Source: Litsea cubeba (Eukaryota > Streptophyta > Magnoliopsida > Laurales > Lauraceae). Taken from it: 64,000 bases of DNA. The notes below the pieces were generated by a model. The model was not told the origin of the DNA, made no database searches, and worked only from the letters and a program-made list of their open reading frames with translations. The stretch covers positions 53,795,000 to 53,858,999 of the forward strand of contig CM022952.1 in assembly GCA_012931725.1 (NCBI GenBank), given 5' to 3'. The position numbers and the translations under genes are program-made. Positions 36,015-46,972 of this stretch are shown here, piece by piece; the stretch's first letter is position 1; the number at the start of each line of letters is the position of its first letter.

Positions 36015-37850
36015 ACTAACTGGGCTATCCTTTTGTTCTCAATACATGTGATGTTAGAAATTGGTATAGAAGACATGAAGATGGGATTTGTAAACTGGAA
36101 AGGATGCAGAACACTTAGACCAAGATGTGTGTGCCAGCTTTGGGTCAAGCAGCAAGGTTTTGCATTCCTCGGATTTCATGAAGCTCTTGCTACTCAAATC
36201 TTCGATGGTATAGCTCTAAGCGGAAAGGTGAGGGAGCTAAAGAGCAGATCTGGAAACTCTGGTTCAGTCCCTGCGTAGAAAATCATGTGGTTGAATTTGT
36301 TCAGAGCAGTGTAAAGATGGATGCACCTAGGAGGATTCCATGATATGAAAAGAGTCTGAAACTTCATCTCCCCATCTGGGCTGTCCCCAGGCCTCAGGCC
36401 TAGTTTTATTCAATCAGATCTATTCACCCACGCTAGCCACACTTGAATTGGCATCTCACATTGTGATGGTGTACTACTGGATTTTATTACAACAAATTTA
36501 CATTTTGTATAATAATAAATAACGAGGGCTTAAAATTAAGAGCTAGAATCATTTGATCCGCCGGTATCTAATAATTCCATCTATCATCTAGCGCCGAAAT
36601 CATTCTTCACCATGCCTATCTTGATTGTGATACATCAAAGTGGGCCTCACTGAAAAGGGCTCACTCTTGTTTGGGAGAGAAATTCTCCCACCTGAAGAAA
36701 TCTTTGGACAAAGCAAGAGCACTAATAAAGAAAAAGAAAAAAACAAGCTGGTAGCCTGGTAGTGAAAAAGAAAATGGAAAGTAAAGAAAAAAGGAGAGGA
36801 GAATATAAAAAGAAAAAAAAGCAAAAAAGGATACAGCAGTGAGAATCCGAGACTGAATTAGCTTTTTTTTTTTTTTTTTTGCTTGAGAAATCTTGGGTTA
36901 AAAAAGGGAAGCGGTGGGGCCTATCTACTGAAGTCTAAGCCACTCAAAATAAAATCACTTTGAGCTTTATAGGCCTATTTTTTAAATTTTACCACAGTAA
37001 GAGTTAGCCCCACCCTAAGATTGACCGACCTTTTGATAAAACAAGTGACTAACATAATCTTATGTACTATTCATTATCACATTTCTTACCAAAGGGACAT
37101 CTATTGGTGGCCAACACAAATTGGGGTAATATCAGGTGATTCCTCAGAGCTTTTAGCACCTCCCCTTTACAGAAATAGCTGGAGATCGTGGCTAATGGGT
37201 CAGACCCATTTATTAAATGAGTTAGATAGTCCTAACTCGCATATGATAGTCCTAACTCGCATATGACCCATTTATTAAACATGTTAGCTACTCCTAACCC
37301 ACACCCCCTTCTGGTCAACTTGGCCTGTCCAATGGAAACCCACATAGCAATTGTGGGTTACTGTGGGTTGGGTTGACCCGCATGACTTGCATCCTTCTGG
37401 TGAGTCGGCCAATCCAACCATATAACTTAACTGACTTGTAAGGTGAGCTTGAGCCCAGTTTCTTTTTTACAACTATTGGAGGTCAACAGTGGGGCCAAGG
37501 TTCATTCACCTTTGTGGTTGCAAGAATGAGCACCTTGTTCTTAATTCATAATAAATGAATGAATGACCATATATTCTGTTCTGATTAATCAAAGAAGAGA
37601 GTAAATCCTAAGACTCCCCATGCTAGGCAAAAGTTGTTCAGATGCACAATCCCTTGTATGTTCCTGCATCAAAATTCAGGAGGCTCATAAAATCACAAAC
37701 TCTAGTAGTTAACAATGGGTTTGAAACTTTGTTTTGACTTGTGAAAGATTGTAGCTTCTCTTCCCTGCAACATATCTTCGTGAGCTCGGTTCTCTTTAAC
37801 ACAAACTTCCTAACATGATAGCATTCTATATACAATCCGCCCATGAATTT
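36015..37850. other. Intergenic, no gene recognised
   Basis: Holds a T run near 36864-36881 and a short tandem duplication at about 37226-37266 (phrase atagtcctaactcgcatatg). The last part is probably the 3' UTR of the minus-strand PPR gene. No coding region is supported. Confidence 0.4.
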
Positions 37851-39725
37851 CTAGGGAGGACTGTTACAAAGATGGCCGTCGATGTCAGGAATAAACCCTT
37901 TGTCCATCATTTCATCCCTAACTATGTCATACGTGACCCTATTTGGAATCAAACCCTTCTCCAACATCTCATTCAGAAGTTTATTTGCTTCTTGAAGCTT
38001 TCCTTTTCCACAAAGCCCCTTTATCAACACATTATAAGTAACCACATTTGCACGCCTCCCTTCCCTTTCCATTCTCATCCTGACATTTGAAGCAGCCTTC
38101 AAATTTCCCTCCTTACAGAAGCCATCCATCAAAGTGTTGTAAGTCACATGACTCGGCTTCAAGCCCATCTCAAACATCTCATCTAAGAGCCTAAGTGCCT
38201 TTCTTGACTCGCCCTCGCTACACAATGCACCGATCAACACATTGTAAGTCACAAGATCTGCTCTCACACCCTTCTCTTCCATTTCATCCAAAAGCTTACT
38301 GGCTTCCACCCTGTTTCCATCTTTACAAAAACCAGTGATCAAACAGTTATATGTACAGGTGTTAGGGGAGACCCCATTCTCTAACATCAAATCACGCAAT
38401 CCCAATGCATCCTCCATCTTCCTAAACTTACAATATCCATCAATTAGAGTATTGTAAGTTACAACGGTTGCAATCAAACCATGTTCCGTGGAATCATCGA
38501 AAAACTCCCTTGCCTCTTTCAACATCCCCATCTTACAAAACCCTTTGATCAGCGCATTATAAGTCACAACATTTGGCTTCACATTCGCAGCCTGCATCTC
38601 ATCAAGTAAAGCAATCGCTTCTTCGGTCTTGCCCTCATTACAAAACCCATTAATCAAAGAATTATATGTGATCACATTTGGAGACAAATCTTGCCTCTTC
38701 ATTTCCTTGAATAATCTCATAGCCGCAGAAAAGTTATCATCCTTGCAGAACCCGTCGATCAGAATGTTGAAAGTAACCACATTGGGATGGATTTTCTTCG
38801 ACACCATTTCTTTCAACATGGCATCTGCTTTATACATTTTCCCTGCCTTGCCCATCTTGCAATAGCCATCAATAACTGTATTGTATGTTATCACTGATGG
38901 CAAACAACCCCACGATCTCATGTCCTCAATCAGATCCACAGCTTTCTGCAATTTCCCTGCCTTACAAAACCCGTGAATCACTGTATTAAAACTAATTACA
39001 TTCGGTGCAACCCGCCTTCGAATCATCTCCTTATACACATCTTCAACCTTCCCAATCTCATTCTCCTTGACTAAAGCATTCAACAGAGGATTGCACGACC
39101 AGATCGACAATCGGAAACCATAATCACCAGCCCGTTCAAAGGCTTCCAGCGCCAGACCTGTCTTCGAATTCTTCACATATTCCAAAACCAGCATATCCAC
39201 GGTGATTGAACAGTAACCAAATCCTACAATTGACATCTTTAGGGCATGAAAAATGGAAGAAACCGAATGCCGATCCGAGTTAACCAATCTATGGAGCTGT
39301 GCTCTAATTTTTCCGAATCTCTTCTCATTTACCAATAGATTTAAGAGTGTGAAACAGGATTCAAGGTCATATGAAACCCCTAATTCTCTTTCCGACCATC
39401 GGTAGTATAGGAGGATGATAACGGCATCGAATTGAGATTCAAAGAGGCTTTGAAGGAACTTGTTAGGGTTTTTGGTTTCTGAGAATAGGGTTTTGAGATC
39501 TGACCAGTGTTGCTTGGCGATGAGATTGGAAACCCTAGATTTGGTTTGGGCGTCCGAGATTAACGTATTGGCAGATGCATCCGATGAAGAAATGAGTCTG
39601 ATTGGAGTTGTGAGATGGGGATTGACGGAAGAAACCCTAACAGAAGAAGAGTGGGTGAAAGCAATCAGGGCCTTTCTGTATATAAAATACAAGTTTAGGG
39701 ATCGATAGGGAAGCGAAAAATACAT
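37851..39725 (-). CDS. P-class pentatricopeptide repeat protein, AT1G09820-like
   Basis: An intronless gene of 624 aa when started at the Met at 39725. An in-frame upstream ATG at 39854 would add 43 residues. The downstream start is preferred because it opens a basic, Ser/Arg-rich, acid-poor leader (YFSLPYRSLNLYFIYRK), as expected for a mitochondrial presequence. About 11 PPR motifs of 35 residues follow in the C-terminal two-thirds, with a 38-residue variant at KMGKAGKMYKAD. The order, that insertion and the C-terminus (KGFIPDIDGHL) resemble Arabidopsis AT1G09820. P-class PPR proteins bind organellar RNA and act in its stabilisation, splicing or translation. There is no E/DYW editing domain. 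The RNA target is unknown. Confidence 0.9.
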   Translation of the reverse strand: MYFSLPYRSLNLYFIYRKALIAFTHSSSVRVSSVNPHLTTPIRLISSSDASANTLISDAQTKSRVSNLIAKQHWSDLKTLFSETKNPNKFLQSLFESQFDAVIILLYYRWSERELGVSYDLESCFTLLNLLVNEKRFGKIRAQLHRLVNSDRHSVSSIFHALKMSIVGFGYCSITVDMLVLEYVKNSKTGLALEAFERAGDYGFRLSIWSCNPLLNALVKENEIGKVEDVYKEMIRRRVAPNVISFNTVIHGFCKAGKLQKAVDLIEDMRSWGCLPSVITYNTVIDGYCKMGKAGKMYKADAMLKEMVSKKIHPNVVTFNILIDGFCKDDNFSAAMRLFKEMKRQDLSPNVITYNSLINGFCNEGKTEEAIALLDEMQAANVKPNVVTYNALIKGFCKMGMLKEAREFFDDSTEHGLIATVVTYNTLIDGYCKFRKMEDALGLRDLMLENGVSPNTCTYNCLITGFCKDGNRVEASKLLDEMEEKGVRADLVTYNVLIGALCSEGESRKALRLLDEMFEMGLKPSHVTYNTLMDGFCKEGNLKAASNVRMRMEREGRRANVVTYNVLIKGLCGKGKLQEANKLLNEMLEKGLIPNRVTYDIVRDEMMDKGFIPDIDGHLCNSPP

Positions 39726-40432
39726 CCTTCCTCGCCCTAAATCATCAAAATCACAATCCCACCATATCAGTAACCCTACCCAACAATCGATCACAGCATC
39801 CAATCCACCCAACAAAACATCAATTTCCCCAAATCTGAAAAAATAAAACTCCAAACCCTAATTGCAAATCCCAAACCCAGACCCACCACTGCCCTTCAAT
39901 TCCCAAAAATCTCGAAATCCAATCACAACAACCGGAAAACCCCAAATCATCAGTCAAACCTCATCATCTACACGCACCATCAGAACCCAATCGGACACCC
40001 AGAGATACAAAACCCCATTTCAACAAAAACCCCCAATTCCTTTCCCCAAAACCCTAAATCTGAAAGAGTATATAAAGAAGAGCAGAGAAGAGGATCGTAC
40101 CTGACTCCATTTCTATATGGAAGGTCATTGGAATTTTTTTTAGACAACATTCAGATAGAATTCATCAAATACAAGTCAATATGAAACTGCAAATCAGTGA
40201 GTTCTATAATGAACTTCAAAGAATGTCTTTTGTGAGTGTTCTGGATTAATTTAATAAGGAAGGTGGCTCTGACTCTTTTTCCCCACTTTCATCAACAGAG
40301 TTTGGCTTTTTTTTTTTTTTTTGTTTCATGCTAGGAGTGCAATCTTTCTGCACACAAAAAATTAAAGGAAATACAAATTTGTGACAAGTACAAATAAGAA
40401 AATCAAATTTTGTATCTAATATTTTTACGGCT
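39726..40432. other. 5' region of the PPR gene
   Basis: Presumed 5' UTR and promoter of the minus-strand PPR gene. The first ~380 bases are C/A-rich on the plus strand, as many plant 5' leaders are. On the minus strand, atggagtcaggtacg near 40095-40110 contains a donor-like AG|GT, so a 5' UTR intron is possible. No TATA box could be assigned. Confidence 0.35.
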
Positions 40433-40518
40433 ATTGATATTGGCACTCCCATTTTGCCCACTTTTTACTGCAGACACTCCCAATTAAAAAGAGGGGGAGA
40501 GGGAGTGCCAATATCAAT
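40433..40518. repeat. 86-bp foldback element (18-bp perfect inverted repeat)
   Basis: The arms attgatattggcactccc (40433-40450) and gggagtgccaatatcaat (40501-40518) are perfectly complementary around a 50-bp centre. No target-site duplication is evident. It could be a tiny MITE, a foldback remnant or a local inverted duplication. Confidence 0.75.
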
Positions 40519-41985
40519 CCCCTATTTTTACTTATTTTATTTTGGGTTATGTCATGTGAAGAAAAATAGGCTTGGATCTATTAGATTTGATTATGAGTTT
40601 TATTCGGGGTCCAATATGCTCTATAGACCTAAATATAATTAGCAAAAAATTGAAAAAAAAGGATGTTATTTAGTTGGAAAGGATGAAAATTGGTAAAATT
40701 TTTTTTGAAGGGGTCAAACTTAAAAAATTGGTGAGGGATTTTTGGCATTGATTTAAATAAAAATCACCAAAGAAATGTCATCGTGTTTGGTGGGGATGAA
40801 AGTTGTTCCAAATGCTTTGAACTCAAATATAGAAATTAGATTCAAATACGAGATTACTTAAATTCCATGATTTAAATCGCATTCTAGTGTAAGAGATAAT
40901 TACAATTATTTTTGGCCGGTAACTTTTTTCTATTTTTTCTATTTTTTCTGTTTAAATTGAAATACTCGTTGAGTACCTATTGAAAACATTAAACAAGCAT
41001 TTCATATTTTCAAGATAAATATTTTTGTGTGTTTGGCAACTAACTAATTAAGTTAAAGTAAAGTGAATCCAGACAAAAAATGACAGGGTCATATCAAAAG
41101 TACATAATTTTAAAATTCCATCTAATTTAAAAATAAAATAAAAAAAAAACAACCTCGTTTCTTTATTAAAAGATAAAATAACTCCATTTTTCTATACAAA
41201 AAGTAAAAAAATTTTCATATAAAATAACTAAAAATAAAATACCATCATAATCTCTTATATTTTATTATCTTTTGATTTGATGATTCACCTCATGATACTT
41301 CAATTCACACATCCAAACAACTCATGGAGTTAAACTCTTAGGTTAACTTTTTATTATCTTAAAAAAAAAAACTAAATTCGAAGTGCTTTTTGAGTGCCTA
41401 TTGAGCAATATAGGCCCAGCAAGCTTTACCTATTATTTTCTATATATGATCCCACTAGATTCACCTTTGTGTATGAGAGAATTACTCGAGTCTCTGACTA
41501 CTGCTGCTCACATGCTGCTGAATACGGAGGAAGCAGACAATGGTGACCAAGTTCCTACCCAAGAAGATGACAGTCAGATCCAGCAACTCAAAGATATCAA
41601 CGAGAATGTTAAAGGGGTCTCTACCCAAGCCAGAGGAATGCCTTGGCCACATGCCTCCAAGAAACTCATCAGGCTAGAGTGGAATGTCTTATGTCTAGCC
41701 ACTGTTCCAGGCTTCCAGCATTTCCAAAATAGGGCGACTAGTCTGTTGCAGTGTAAAACTCGGGGGAGATGAGGTAAGTATCCTTTCTACTATAGTTTAT
41801 AGTCCTAATTGTATTGATAAAGTATGCGTTTTTTCATTCTTTTCATAAAAAGGGTCAACCCTCCAAACCAAATCTCAGGATGCCTTATTCTGACATATGT
41901 AATTCTTAGGGTGGGATACCAAGAATTTTAAGGAATTGTAAAGGTTTCAAAACTGCCTCTACAATTGGGAAAATTAAAAAAAATA
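40519..41985. other. AT-rich intergenic sequence with one unrecognised open frame
   Basis: Very AT-rich. An open frame from about 41383 to 41772 has ordinary codon composition in its second half (QVPTQEDDSQIQQLKDINEN). It ends close to a donor-like GATGAG|GTAAGT at 41771, so it could be an exon of an unknown or captured gene. No family was recognised and no partner exon was found. The large MULE starts 10 bp past this interval. Confidence 0.3.
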
Positions 41986-41994
41986 AAAATAAAA

Positions 41995-42170
41995 GAGAAT
42001 TTTACCTGAAAAAGGACCCTAGTTGGTCACTCACCGGAAGAGGTCCCCATAGATAATATGTAACGGAATGGGTCTTCCCGCCAGAAAATATATTTTTTTT
42101 GTTTATTTTCTACAAGCGACGACGTCGTCACTTATAATAGTGAGTTAGCATCGACGTCGTCGCTTATGTT
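41995..42170 (+). repeat. Left terminal region of the MULE with inverted palindromes
   Basis: The TIR proper (gagaattttacctgaaaaa...) is followed by weakly conserved sequence including ggtcttcccgcca. Two copies of the palindrome then face each other, at 42116-42130 (gcgacgacgtcgtca) and 42151-42163 (tcgacgtcgtcgc). Phrases ggtc-tcccgcca and a T-rich stretch also occur at the corresponding place in the small MULE at 26208, indicating common ancestry of the ends. Confidence 0.7.
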
Positions 42171-42306
42171 CTATATATATATATACATATCCCGTCACAG
42201 CTTCTTTTTCGTGGGATCCTTTTTAGCTGCCGACGAATAGAGACGATGCAGGCGTCTTCCCCAACGGGTGGGCTTCTTTATGGAGGTTGTTGAACTCCAT
42301 TAAGAG
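42171..42306 (+). promoter_or_regulatory. Probable promoter and 5' non-coding exon of the MULE transposase
   Basis: A TATA-like run (ctatatatatatatac) at about 42171-42187 lies just inside the left TIR. Downstream, ttaagag|gtaggt at 42306/42307 is a good splice donor. It pairs with the acceptor cgtcggcag at 42853, directly before the transposase ATG at 42855. A 5' UTR intron of about 547 bp is therefore likely. A short upstream frame (MQASSPTGGLLYGG) in this exon could act as a uORF. Confidence 0.45.
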
Positions 42307-42854
42307 GTAGGTATATCGCTATTTATGTGTTCTTTCATGCATTAGCTACCAAAGATTCTGTGTTTCATGTTTACCCTTTTCAGAAAAGTTCATTAGGGCA
42401 TTTGATATACATTTTTTTGAGAAAAGTTTATTAAGGCTTTTGAGAAAGATAACAACTCTGGCTGTTCTAAGGTTGTTTATTGTCACAACCCCTAGTTGAG
42501 AGCATATGAAGATTGTGAATCTACGTATTTGCACGTTAGGGTTAAACCCTTATAAGTAATATGAAGATGGGTACTCAAATACGAGCAGAAATCTTGGTGA
42601 ATATGTCTTGTATAAAGTGGGAGCAAACACCAATAAAATGATTTCATTTTCACTCCTCATCTGTCAGTAACCCTAGGAAAAAACAGTGTTAGGGGAGTTA
42701 ACTTCTCTTGTGATTTTTTTCCTTGTAAATAGAAATAGAAATGGACAGTTTGACTCATACAATCATCTCTCTATTAGCATTATGTGAAAGGTGACCCTTG
42801 GACTACATTTGCTAATACCACCAAATTAATATATGCTTTATTTGCGTCGGCAGA

Positions 42855-45617
42855 ATGACCAAGTCTGCGATTTCCATCATATTTCACTTTGATGGAGAGT
42901 TTGTCTTTGACATTATACGCCCGGTCTACAATGGTGGAAGACAGAAGATGAGGTCTCTACCTAAGACCTTAACATATGACATGTTGATGAATGAAGCCAT
43001 TGCATTGTCTAATTGGGATGCAAATATGAAGGATGTAAGCATGAAATACCTTCATCACAATGGACTCGTTTTTTCGTTGATCAGTTTGGAAGATGAAAAT
43101 GATATGCTGGGAATGTTGATGGCGTCTGGAAGTGAGCAACATGGGCTACATGTGTATGTCAACAGGAAACTACACGTTAATAACAAGAAACGCGAAGGCT
43201 CTAGGTACGTATCTATGTTATATTTTTTTTAATATTTATATAGTTGCACTTGTCGTGCCTAACTTAAATTCTTGTCCATGCCTTGCAGAGAACGAGTGAA
43301 GGTTGGCTGTCCAAGTGCCAAGAAGAAAATGTGCAAAGGGATTTGCGAGATAAAAATGCCCACGTCTGGCCTAGTATTTCCCACCGTGGATCTCCATGAA
43401 AACGTTGATATGCATTTCTCTACCTCACTGGATCCTCATGCAACAAATCGTTCTACAAGAGCTGTTTTTGATGTGGATGGTATAGATCGAGAGGCTGTTG
43501 ATGCACACGATGCTGTATGTGCTACTTTTGATATATCAATGGTTCGTGGAACTCCCTCTTCGATGATGGCTGGTAATAAACAAGGCACCGAAACCAATCA
43601 TGATGCGAATCATTCATTTGATTTGGAAGATGTAAATTTTGTTGGCAATGAACAAGGAGCTGAAGTCATTCATGCTATGAATCATTCATTTACTATTGAA
43701 GATGTCAATTCCGGGGGTAATGAACAAGGAGGTGAAACCATTCATGCTGTGGATCATTCACTTGCTATGGAAGATGTCAATTATATTGGTAATCAACAAG
43801 GATCTGAAACCATTCAGGCTGTGCTTCATTCAGTGGCTATGGGAGATATCAATTTTGTAGACACAATGGCCCCTCAAGATGTTATAGCCGATACTGGTAC
43901 GGACTCAGCACGAGAAATGTGGGTAGGGCGTCAATTTCCTGATCGTGAAAGCTTCAGAAGATCTCTTGCGAAATTTGCAATTTATAACAATTTTACTCTA
44001 CGACATGTGTCGACCAAGACGAAAAAAGTCACGGCACGTTGCAGAGATGATTGTTGTCCCTGGCGTATACATGCTTCCATCGTTGATTCAGGCCCGGAAT
44101 TTAAGGTGCGGACTTATAACCCAAGACATTGTTGCTCAAAACCAATGATGGGAATGACACATCCCCAAGCATCCTCGAAACTTATTGAAGAGTTCATTGA
44201 GGACAGAGTCCGATGCAATAACCACTTGAAGCCAAAAGAAATTATGAATGAATACCAAAAGGAGTTTGGCACCCGTATCACTTATAGAAAAGCACATATT
44301 GCAAAAGAGATGGCCTTGCGTGTAGTTCGGGGATCATATGAAGAATCTTTTAAGATTTTACCTCTATATTGTAAAGAATTACACATGACCAATCCAGGTA
44401 CTGTGACTAATATCGACACGACTGTTGAAGACAGGTTTAGAAGATTCTTCTGGGCTTTCGGTCCTTGTATCCGATCATTCTGTTCGTCGATGAGGCCGAT
44501 GATCGCTGTTGATGGGTCACATCTTCGGGGCAAGTATCCGGGTGTGCTTCTAGTGGCTGTCACCTATGATGGTAATCATAAGCTATTTCCTATAGCTTTC
44601 GCTTTGGCCGAGGCCGAACGTCGTGACAGTTGGGAGTGGTTTCTTGCCAACCTATCTCTTGCTTTGGGAAGTCCAACAAATTTGACTATTGTGTCTGATC
44701 GACAAAAGGGTCTTGTCCCGGCATTGGCCAACATCATTCCAAGCGCGATTCACTGCTACTGTTGTTATCACATTGCAGAGAACATTAAAACAGCCTTCTG
44801 TGATCGTGCCATTGTATTGAAATTCTGGCGGGCTGCCAAGTCTTTTAGACCATGTGAGTATGAGGCCTATATGAATGACATCATGTCTGTAGACCAAGGG
44901 GCGCATAATTATATCAATGCCATTGGAAAACAACGTTGGTCAAATGCGTTTGTTGAGGGTCGGCGCTATGACATGATAACCAGCAACGCTGCCGAATGTA
45001 TGAACGCGCTTTTAAAGGACATTAGGGTGCTTCCTATTACAAAGCAAGTCGAAGAAATCCGTGCGAAGTTGATGGAGTTCTTCCAGAGAAGACATCTCGA
45101 GTCACTGGATATTACATCGCGATTAACGCCCTATGCAGAGAAACTAATGAGCCAAGAGGCTGAAGACTCACGCCGCGTGCATGTACGTGTTGCCGGGCTC
45201 GTTGAGTTTCAGGTTCAATCAGCACAATTCATAGATATTGTGGATCTTGAACTGAAGAAGTGTAGCTGTCGTAGATGGAAAATAATGGGGATTCCATGCT
45301 GTCATGCACTAGCAGCGATGAAAGTTAGGCACCTGAATCCGTATGACTATGTTGAGGATTGTTACCTAACAACTACTTATCGTGCTTCGTATAGTGAGGT
45401 CATTCATGCCACTCGTGATAGCAGACAATGGGAACATACATCAAATGAAATCGTCTTGCCTCCACGTGCTACCAAACAACCAGGGCGTCCAAAGAAATCC
45501 CGGATTCGTGTTGAGGACAGAAATCGACAACGCAGGGTTGTTACTTGCTCTAACTGCAAACATAGGGGACATAACCGAAAGAGTTGTCGCAATCCACCAT
45601 CAGATCATGTTGCATAG
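42855..45617 (+). CDS. MULE (MuDR-family) transposase, 892 aa, two coding exons
   Basis: Exons 42855-43204 and 43289-45617 (AG|GTACGT donor, TTGCAG acceptor) join in phase. In order: a PB1-like N-terminal domain (about 1-110); four 24-residue tandem repeats (212-307); a MuDR-type zinc-finger DNA-binding domain (about 325-400, CRDDCCPWRIHAS); the MULE DDE domain with Asp525 (AVDGSHL), Asp587 (VSDRQKG), a CxxxH motif (CCYHIAENIK) and Glu686 (NAAECMN); a SWIM zinc finger (about 776-790, CSCRRWKIMGIPCCH); and a C-terminal zinc knuckle (about 871-884, CSNCKHRGHNRKSC). All catalytic residues and zinc ligands are intact and there is no internal stop. It should excise and insert the element by recognising its TIRs. 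Its 3' end faces the PMD-ULP1 gene. Confidence 0.93.
43572..43859 (+). repeat. Four in-frame 72-bp repeats in the transposase gene
   Basis: Each unit encodes 24 residues of the form GNEQG-ET-HA-HS-EDVN. Copies start at codons 212, 236, 260 and 284. They lie between the PB1-like and DNA-binding domains. The units are acidic and Asn/His-rich, suggesting a flexible linker. Copy number may vary between elements. Confidence 0.9.
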
Positions 45618-45625
45618 ATCCAACT

Positions 45626-45873
45626 AGCATATCTTGTAAATATCATACTTTTGAGGGGTAGAAATACTTTTTGTGGGTGGCTTTCTAGCATACCTTGTAC
45701 ATATCCATTGATGTGGATCATACTTTTGTGGGATAGAAATACTTTATGTTGGGGTGATTTGATAGCATACCTTGTACATAGCCCCTGCTGTGGATCATAC
45801 TTTTGTGGGGTAGCTTTCTAGCATATCTTGTGCATATCCCTTGATGTGGATCATACTTTTGTAATACAACTTT
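45626..45873 (+). repeat. Four diverged tandem repeats just 3' of the transposase gene
   Basis: Units start with tagcatatcttgta or tagcataccttgtac and contain tgatgtggatcatacttttg. Lengths vary from about 56 to 82 bp through internal gaps. They probably fall in the transposase 3' UTR and lead into the palindrome array. Confidence 0.75.
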
Positions 45874-45978
45874 ATATATAACAGTTTCAACAAATTTGTT
45901 ATCAACTTTTATCAACTATGTCACCATTTTTGTTATCAACTTTTATCAACTATTGTCACCATATCCCTCTGTGAAAAT

Positions 45979-46680
45979 ACGACATCGTCAGTATTAACAA
46001 ACAACTATGTTCCTCTAGATGCTGTGAAGCAACGACGTCGTCAGTTATTATAAGTGTTTTTTTTTAAAAGATTCTGTGAAGCGACGACGTCGTCAGTTAT
46101 TAACACACAACTATATTCCACTAGATTCTGTGAAGCAACGACGTCGTCAGTTATTATAAGTGTTTTTTTTAAACAATTCTGTGAAGCGACGACGTCGTCA
46201 GTTAGTAACACACAACTATGTTCCACTAGATTCTGTGAAGCAACGACGTCATCAGTTTAACACTAGAAGTGATTCCAATAGTTTCTGTTAAGCAACGACG
46301 TCGTCAGTATCAGCAACCATTTATTTTAGGCCAGATACTGTGAAGCGACGACGTCGTCAGTATTAACAAACATATAGTTTGCGCTATGTTTTGTGAGGCG
46401 ACGACGTCGTCATTTATTACATCTGTGATTTTTATAAACGTTTCTGTGAAGCGACGACGTCGTCAGTTATTAACACACAACTATGTTCCACTAGATTCTG
46501 TGAAGCAACGACGTCGTCAGTTATTATAAGTGTTTTTCTTTTAAACGATTCTGTGAAGCGACGACGTCGTCAGTTAATAACACACAACTATGTTCCACTA
46601 GATTCTGTGAAGTGACGACGTCGTCAGTTCTTAATAGTGGACCCTATATATTAGGTTCTGTGAAGCAACGACGTCGTCAG
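45979..46680. repeat. Array of 14 palindromes (cgacgacgtcgtca) at ~53-bp spacing
   Basis: Cores begin near 45979 (degenerate), 46031, 46083, 46136, 46187, 46241, 46293, 46346, 46399, 46452, 46506, 46559, 46612 and 46666. Each is gacgacgtcgtc or a one- or two-base variant, preceded by ctgtgaagc and followed by agtta. The spacing stays at 51-54 bp, close to five helical turns. Two unit types alternate in parts (one with ttattataagtgttttt, the other with aacacacaactatgttccac), giving a ~106-bp higher-order unit. The core contains ACGT, the centre of plant bZIP sites. The same palindrome occurs inside both element ends. The array lies between the 3' ends of two convergent genes. Confidence 0.92.
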
Positions 46681-46972
46681 TTTTAAGCAATGACAATAAA
46701 CCTGTTACTTCTGTAATGGTTGGATGTGCGAATGCACTGCAACTACCATACTACATTCACGTCCATATTACAAGCTGCATTAAAAAATACATAGGAGGGC
46801 AACATTCAATAAAGCCAAACAACTATCTTTGATCATACAGAAGCAAACAAAACTTCCCTTTACATTCATTTCAACTTTTTACATACAAAAAGTTATATGG
46901 CACCCAAACAAGAATGTTGTACATGTTAGATTTACATTCAACAATGGATCACAACAAAAGATCAAATTTTCA

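Noticed and set aside
41383..41772. 129-aa open frame as a stand-alone gene
   Set aside because: No recognisable domain and no partner exon. Noted only as an unexplained open frame.
46054..46260. Repetitive open frames with the CEATTSSV motif across the palindrome array
   Set aside because: They are a by-product of the 53-bp repeats. The palindromic core gives similar peptides on both strands.
45979..46680. CRISPR-like array (regular repeats with spacers)
   Set aside because: This is eukaryotic DNA inside a MULE. The 'spacers' are themselves repeated in two alternating types and the motif matches the element ends.
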